DNA of 9,224 nucleotides, taken from positions 1-9,224 of the forward strand of contig CAMTFT010000043.1 in assembly GCA_947071365.1 (NCBI GenBank). The letters run 5' to 3'. The stretch is from an uncultured bacterium (GTDB lineage Bacteria > Bacillota > Clostridia > Lachnospirales > Lachnospiraceae). Of this stretch, positions 6,987 to 9,224 are shown in pieces. Within the stretch, counting starts at the first letter, position 1. Every line of letters begins with the position of its first letter. Below the pieces are notes generated by a model that worked only from the letters and a program-made list of their open reading frames with translations, did not search any database and had not been told where the DNA came from. Made by a program: the position numbers and the translations under genes.

Positions 6987-7019
6987 ACCGTATCCTCCAT
7001 CCCGAGTGCTGCTCTTCTG

Positions 7020-7125
7020 TCTGTTCGCCTTTCATCTTTCTGTACTTTATCTTTTCGTACTTTGTCTTTCCGTACGTCAGCTTTTCGTACTTCAGTTTTC
7101 CATACTTCATCTTTTCGGAGCTTCA
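7020..7125 (-). repeat. 15-bp purine-rich tandem repeat in the xpt leader
   Basis: About seven units of 15 bp (one of 16) with - strand consensus TGAAGTACGAAAAGA. Units run 7020-7034, 7035-7049, 7050-7064, 7065-7079, 7080-7094, 7095-7109 and 7110-7125; the outermost are the most degenerate. The array fills most of the predicted xpt leader. The period is a multiple of three, so it also keeps an Arg/Lys/Asp-rich pentapeptide frame open, but coding is not supported. Confidence 0.88.
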
Positions 7126-7145
7126 CCGCCCCGCGTACTGAAAGT

Positions 7146-7174
7146 ATTGTACTTTTATATGGTGCGAAATGCAA
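7146..7174 (-). promoter_or_regulatory. Candidate xpt promoter
   Basis: On the - strand, TTGCAT (7174-7169) is followed after 17 bp by TACAAT (7151-7146). The -10 matches five of six consensus bases; the -35 matches only its TTG. The implied start near 7139 gives a leader of about 150 nt containing the 15-bp repeats. Confidence 0.45.
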
Positions 7175-7234
7175 GTGTTTTGTCCTGGAGCCGGAAATAT
7201 TACTGAAATAATCTTACATTTTTATCCGTTGAAA

Positions 7235-7253
7235 ATTATACTATCAGTATAAT
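7235..7253 (-). terminator. Weak hairpin at the 3' end of the YkgJ-type gene
   Basis: ATTATACT and AGTATAAT form an 8-bp, mostly A-T inverted repeat with a 3-nt loop, overlapping the gene's TGA. On the - strand TTTTC follows. It is a weak terminator candidate; an operator is the alternative. Confidence 0.3.
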
Positions 7254-7957
7254 ACACCTACCTCCAGCACCTCCCTCGCCTGGGTCAGGCGCTCCTCAAA
7301 TTGTGCGTAAAAATCTGCCCCACCATCGTAGGGCCTGATATAAAACAGTTTTAAAAGAAACAGATTTGCATTTTTTACCACATCATCCGCTTCCTGCTCC
7401 AGCCGCTCCTGCACGTCCTCCAGAAAGTAATGCCAGTCATTTACAAATTTCTCGTAGCGGCTCACGTTTGGCGTATCGATCCATTTCTCTACCTTTACCT
7501 TCGTCTTATGTACCACCGGGCACTCGTGTACCTGCAAAAAATACCGGAACGATCTGACCTGCGCACCGGATCGGCTGCCTTCGGATACTGGTCTCGTCTC
7601 ATAGTACCTTCCCAGCGGAAACAGCCTGCAAATACCGGGCCGCCACGGATGGATGCTACAGCGCCCCTCACGATTCAAAAAAGCGCACGTCTCACTGCCG
7701 GAGCTCATTTTCAGGTTCGGCAGTATGATGCCATCCACCACGTTCAGCTCGATCTTATCTGCCATCAGCGCTTCAAAGCCAAGCCCCAGCCCCGTAGTCA
7801 GCCGGTAAATGTCCAGCGGATCAAGGATCACGGAATTTCCCATGCCGCTGCAGCAGTCGGAGCATCCCTTACAGCCGCCGCAGCCCGCCTTTACCATATC
7901 ATTTTTACTGTACAATCTACCATCCGAAATCTCTTCCAGGCTTACCTGCCGCTTCAT
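7244..7957 (-). CDS. YkgJ-family cysteine-cluster (CxxCxxCC) protein
   Basis: A 237-aa soluble protein of the YkgJ/UPF0153 type, thought to bind zinc or an iron-sulfur cluster through conserved cysteines; its biochemical role is not established. The N-terminal cluster CGGCKGCSDCC (residues 26-36) is followed by GMGNSVILDPLD, a typical continuation. Further cysteines are Cys91, Cys100, Cys110 (in RPGICRLFPLG) and Cys146. The ATG at 7957 is chosen over the in-frame ATG at 7996 because GGAGG lies 6 nt upstream, while the longer form has only GGAG one base from its start. It lies 68 bp after the cation transporter gene on the same strand with no terminator between, so co-transcription is likely, and a metal-related job fits that neighbour. 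The stop at 7244 falls within a small A+T-rich hairpin. Confidence 0.88.
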   Translation of the reverse strand: MKRQVSLEEISDGRLYSKNDMVKAGCGGCKGCSDCCSGMGNSVILDPLDIYRLTTGLGLGFEALMADKIELNVVDGIILPNLKMSSGSETCAFLNREGRCSIHPWRPGICRLFPLGRYYETRPVSEGSRSGAQVRSFRYFLQVHECPVVHKTKVKVEKWIDTPNVSRYEKFVNDWHYFLEDVQERLEQEADDVVKNANLFLLKLFYIRPYDGGADFYAQFEERLTQAREVLEVGVLY

Positions 7958-8025
7958 AATGTCCCTCCCTGCTCCGTACTGCCATAGATGACGCATGCTC
8001 CAAACGGGCGGCTGCGCATAACTCT

Positions 8026-8928
8026 CTACGCCGGGTTCACATGCACCATAATGTGCTTGACCTGATCATATTCTTTCTCGATCTCATCATGCACATGCTC
8101 AGCGATCCCGTGAGCCTCCTTAAGCGTCATCCTGCCGTCCGCGATGATGTCCACATCCACATAGATTCTGCTGCCAAAAGTTCTTGTCCGCAGCAGGTCG
8201 ATCCCCTCTACGCCGCGCTGCCGCAAAACGAATTCCTTCAACTCCTTTTCAAGCTCAGGATCACATGCCCGATCCACCATCTTGTCTATCGCATCTTTAA
8301 ATATATCATACGCTGCCTTCAAAATAAACAGGCAAATGACTACGCTGGCCAGCGGGTCCATGACCGGAAAGCCAAGCCGCGCTCCCATAATACCGATAAA
8401 CGCACCAATAGAAGAAAGCGAGTCAGAGCGGTGATGCCACGCGTCCGCCATCAGTGCAGACGACTTGATCTTTTTCGCATAAAAACGGGTATACCAGTAC
8501 ATCCATTCCTTCACCACAACAGAAATAACTGCCGCTGCCAGAGCCAGAACCCCCGGCACCGCCAGCTCCTCGTAATTGCCGGATGCGATTTTTTCAACAC
8601 CTGATGCGCCGATTTTAAAGCCTGTGAGCGCCAGTACGACTGCCAGCAGGATCGCCGCGACACACTCCATCCGCTCATGTCCGTAGGGGTGTTCCCTGTC
8701 CGCCGCCTTACCGGACATCCGAATCCCTATCATAACGATGATCGTGCTGAATACATCTGAAGCAGAATGGATAGCATCGGAAACCATTGCCCCGGAGGAT
8801 GCCAGTATCCCGGCTGCCAGCTTTCCCACAGAAAGCAGCAGATTGACAAAAATACTGACTCTCGACACCCGCATGGCAGTATGCTCCATTGTGCTGATTT
8901 GCTGTTCTTTCATTTTCAGTTTTCCCAT
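8026..8928 (-). CDS. Cation diffusion facilitator (CDF) family metal transporter
   Basis: A 300-aa inner-membrane divalent-metal/proton antiporter that exports ions such as Zn2+ from the cytoplasm. The N-terminal ~210 residues hold about six transmembrane segments. The metal site is readable: His54 and Asp58 in SDAIHSASD (TM2), and His165 and Asp169 in DAWHHRSD (TM5), an HD-HD set usually linked to zinc-type rather than manganese-type CDFs. The loop has EHPYGHERME (79-88), and the C-terminal cytoplasmic domain (about 213-300) carries His273, His278, His280, His292 and His296. The ATG at 8928 has AAGGAGG 5 nt upstream. Its 5' region contains paired hairpin modules that could regulate it. It probably shares a transcript with the cysteine-cluster gene downstream. 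Metal specificity is inference. Confidence 0.93.
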   Translation of the reverse strand: MGKLKMKEQQISTMEHTAMRVSRVSIFVNLLLSVGKLAAGILASSGAMVSDAIHSASDVFSTIIVMIGIRMSGKAADREHPYGHERMECVAAILLAVVLALTGFKIGASGVEKIASGNYEELAVPGVLALAAAVISVVVKEWMYWYTRFYAKKIKSSALMADAWHHRSDSLSSIGAFIGIMGARLGFPVMDPLASVVICLFILKAAYDIFKDAIDKMVDRACDPELEKELKEFVLRQRGVEGIDLLRTRTFGSRIYVDVDIIADGRMTLKEAHGIAEHVHDEIEKEYDQVKHIMVHVNPA

Positions 8929-8944
8929 AAGAACCTCCTTATTA

Positions 8945-9009
8945 ACGTATGCAGGTGAAAGAATCCCGTGCAGGTTTCACCTTTCCTTTCGCCTGTGAGC
9001 TGCATACGT
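8945..9009 (-). repeat. Inverted partial copy and hairpins before the CDF gene
   Basis: ACGTATGCAG (8945-8954) is the exact reverse complement of CTGCATACGT (9000-9009) inside the nearer 32-nt module. Nested within, AGGTGAAA (8953-8960) pairs with TTTCACCT (8975-8982) around a 14-nt loop. The first arm looks like a degenerate third module in reverse orientation lacking six bases. It ends near the ribosome binding site (8934-8940), so folding could affect translation of the CDF gene. Confidence 0.75.
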
Positions 9010-9084
9010 AACTCACGTGCCGGAGAGCTTCTGCTGCAGAGCGCCTAAAGTCCCTTTCGCCTGTGAGCTGCATGCGTGACTCAC
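8985..9084 (-). repeat. Two 32-nt hairpin modules upstream of the CDF gene
   Basis: Copies at 8985-9016 and 9053-9084 are identical at 30 of 32 positions and 68 bp apart. On the - strand each reads GTGAG, a 12-nt loop containing GCATGC or GTATGC, CTCAC, then AGGCGAAAGG. Both differences are transitions within the loop, leaving the 5-bp GTGAG/CTCAC stem and the AGGCGAAAGG tail intact. The layout suggests a structured RNA or a repeated palindromic element. It matches no riboswitch class I can name with confidence. Confidence 0.85.
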
Positions 9085-9093
9085 CGCGACCGC

Positions 9094-9138
9094 AAAAAGA
9101 AAGAGCTCCCGCGGAACGGTTTCCTACTGTCCCGCGGA
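9094..9138 (-). terminator. Probable terminator of a gene beyond the insert
   Basis: On the - strand, TCCGCGGGAC (9138-9129) pairs with GTTCCGCGGG (9117-9108) in a 10-bp stem with two G-U pairs and an 11-nt loop. After AGCTC comes TTTCTTTTT, ending at 9094. The U-tract starts a few bases late, which lowers confidence. It would end an upstream - strand gene whose body is outside the insert. Confidence 0.5.
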
Positions 9139-9178
9139 CGCCCTGTATTATCATCCACTGTCTGAATAGACCCGGCAC

Positions 9179-9224
9179 CTGTCTCTTATACACATCTGAC
9201 GCTGCCGACGACTTAATAGGTGTA
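9179..9224 (-). other. Nextera (Tn5) sequencing adapter, not genomic
   Basis: Positions 9179-9211 are the reverse complement of the Nextera read-1 transposase adapter, starting with the mosaic end CTGTCTCTTATACACATCT (9179-9197). The last 13 bases (9212-9224) look like a barcode or primer remnant. Genomic sequence ends at about 9178. Confidence 0.97.

Noticed and set aside
6974..7174. 66-aa - strand frame with Arg/Lys/Asp pentapeptide repeats upstream of xpt
   Set aside because: It needs a TTG start with only a weak ribosome binding site, coincides with the predicted promoter, and stays open because the 15-bp repeat is a multiple of three. Treated as non-coding leader.
7244..7996. Longer start (ATG at 7996) for the YkgJ-type protein
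   Set aside because: The ATG at 7957 has a well-spaced GGAGG, while the upstream ATG has only GGAG one base away. The added 13 residues show no family resemblance.
8985..9084. Glycine riboswitch call for the tandem modules
   Set aside because: Only the CTCAC-AGGCGAAAGG-GAC portion resembles the glycine aptamer. The stem encloses just 12 nt, with no room for the large internal arm, and the downstream gene is a metal transporter.
8942..9193. 83-aa open frame on the - strand beginning MYKRQ
   Set aside because: Its first codons are translated Nextera mosaic end, and the rest runs through the terminator hairpin and repeated modules. It is an adapter artefact, not a gene.

Overview
The window is one long tagmented DNA fragment. 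Positions 1-45 and 9179-9224 are Illumina Nextera (Tn5) adapter plus short barcode-like tails, so the biological insert is about 46-9178, and genes at its edges were cut by library preparation. Gene families, strong AAGGAGG-type ribosome binding sites, tight operon overlaps and moderate GC content suggest a Gram-positive Clostridia genome, probably Lachnospiraceae-like and gut-type. That taxonomic call is inference.

Left end (46-1064, + strand): the 3' end of a small gene overlaps, by 8 nt, a 261-aa HipA-like kinase-fold protein. Together they look like a HipA-type kinase split into an N-terminal partner and a catalytic subunit. This block is visibly more A+T-rich than the rest and ends at a good intrinsic terminator (1037-1064).

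Centre (1069-6310, - strand): a two-component system (OmpR-type regulator, then HAMP-containing histidine kinase) lies upstream of a three-gene ABC exporter (ATPase, 408-aa permease, 213-aa permease). The genes within each unit overlap. Both units are preceded by nearly the same 22-bp box, two half-sites 11 bp apart, with a -10-like hexamer exactly 5 bp downstream in each case. This predicts that the regulator controls its own operon and the transporter. The substrate cannot be read from the sequence; antimicrobial-peptide resistance is a family-based guess. The kinase and the ATPase each carry an in-frame tandem repeat outside their conserved cores.

Right part (6320-8928, - strand): xpt (xanthine phosphoribosyltransferase) has a clear terminator and a leader filled with a 15-bp tandem repeat instead of a recognisable purine riboswitch. 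Next come a YkgJ-type cysteine-cluster protein and a cation diffusion facilitator (CDF). The 250 bp upstream of the CDF gene hold a probable terminator of an upstream gene, two 32-nt hairpin-forming modules 68 bp apart, and a partial inverted third copy. This structured leader is the least explained non-coding element.

Most worth following: the shared regulator box, the CDF leader modules and the split HipA-like kinase. No rRNA, tRNA, CRISPR array or insertion sequence was seen.
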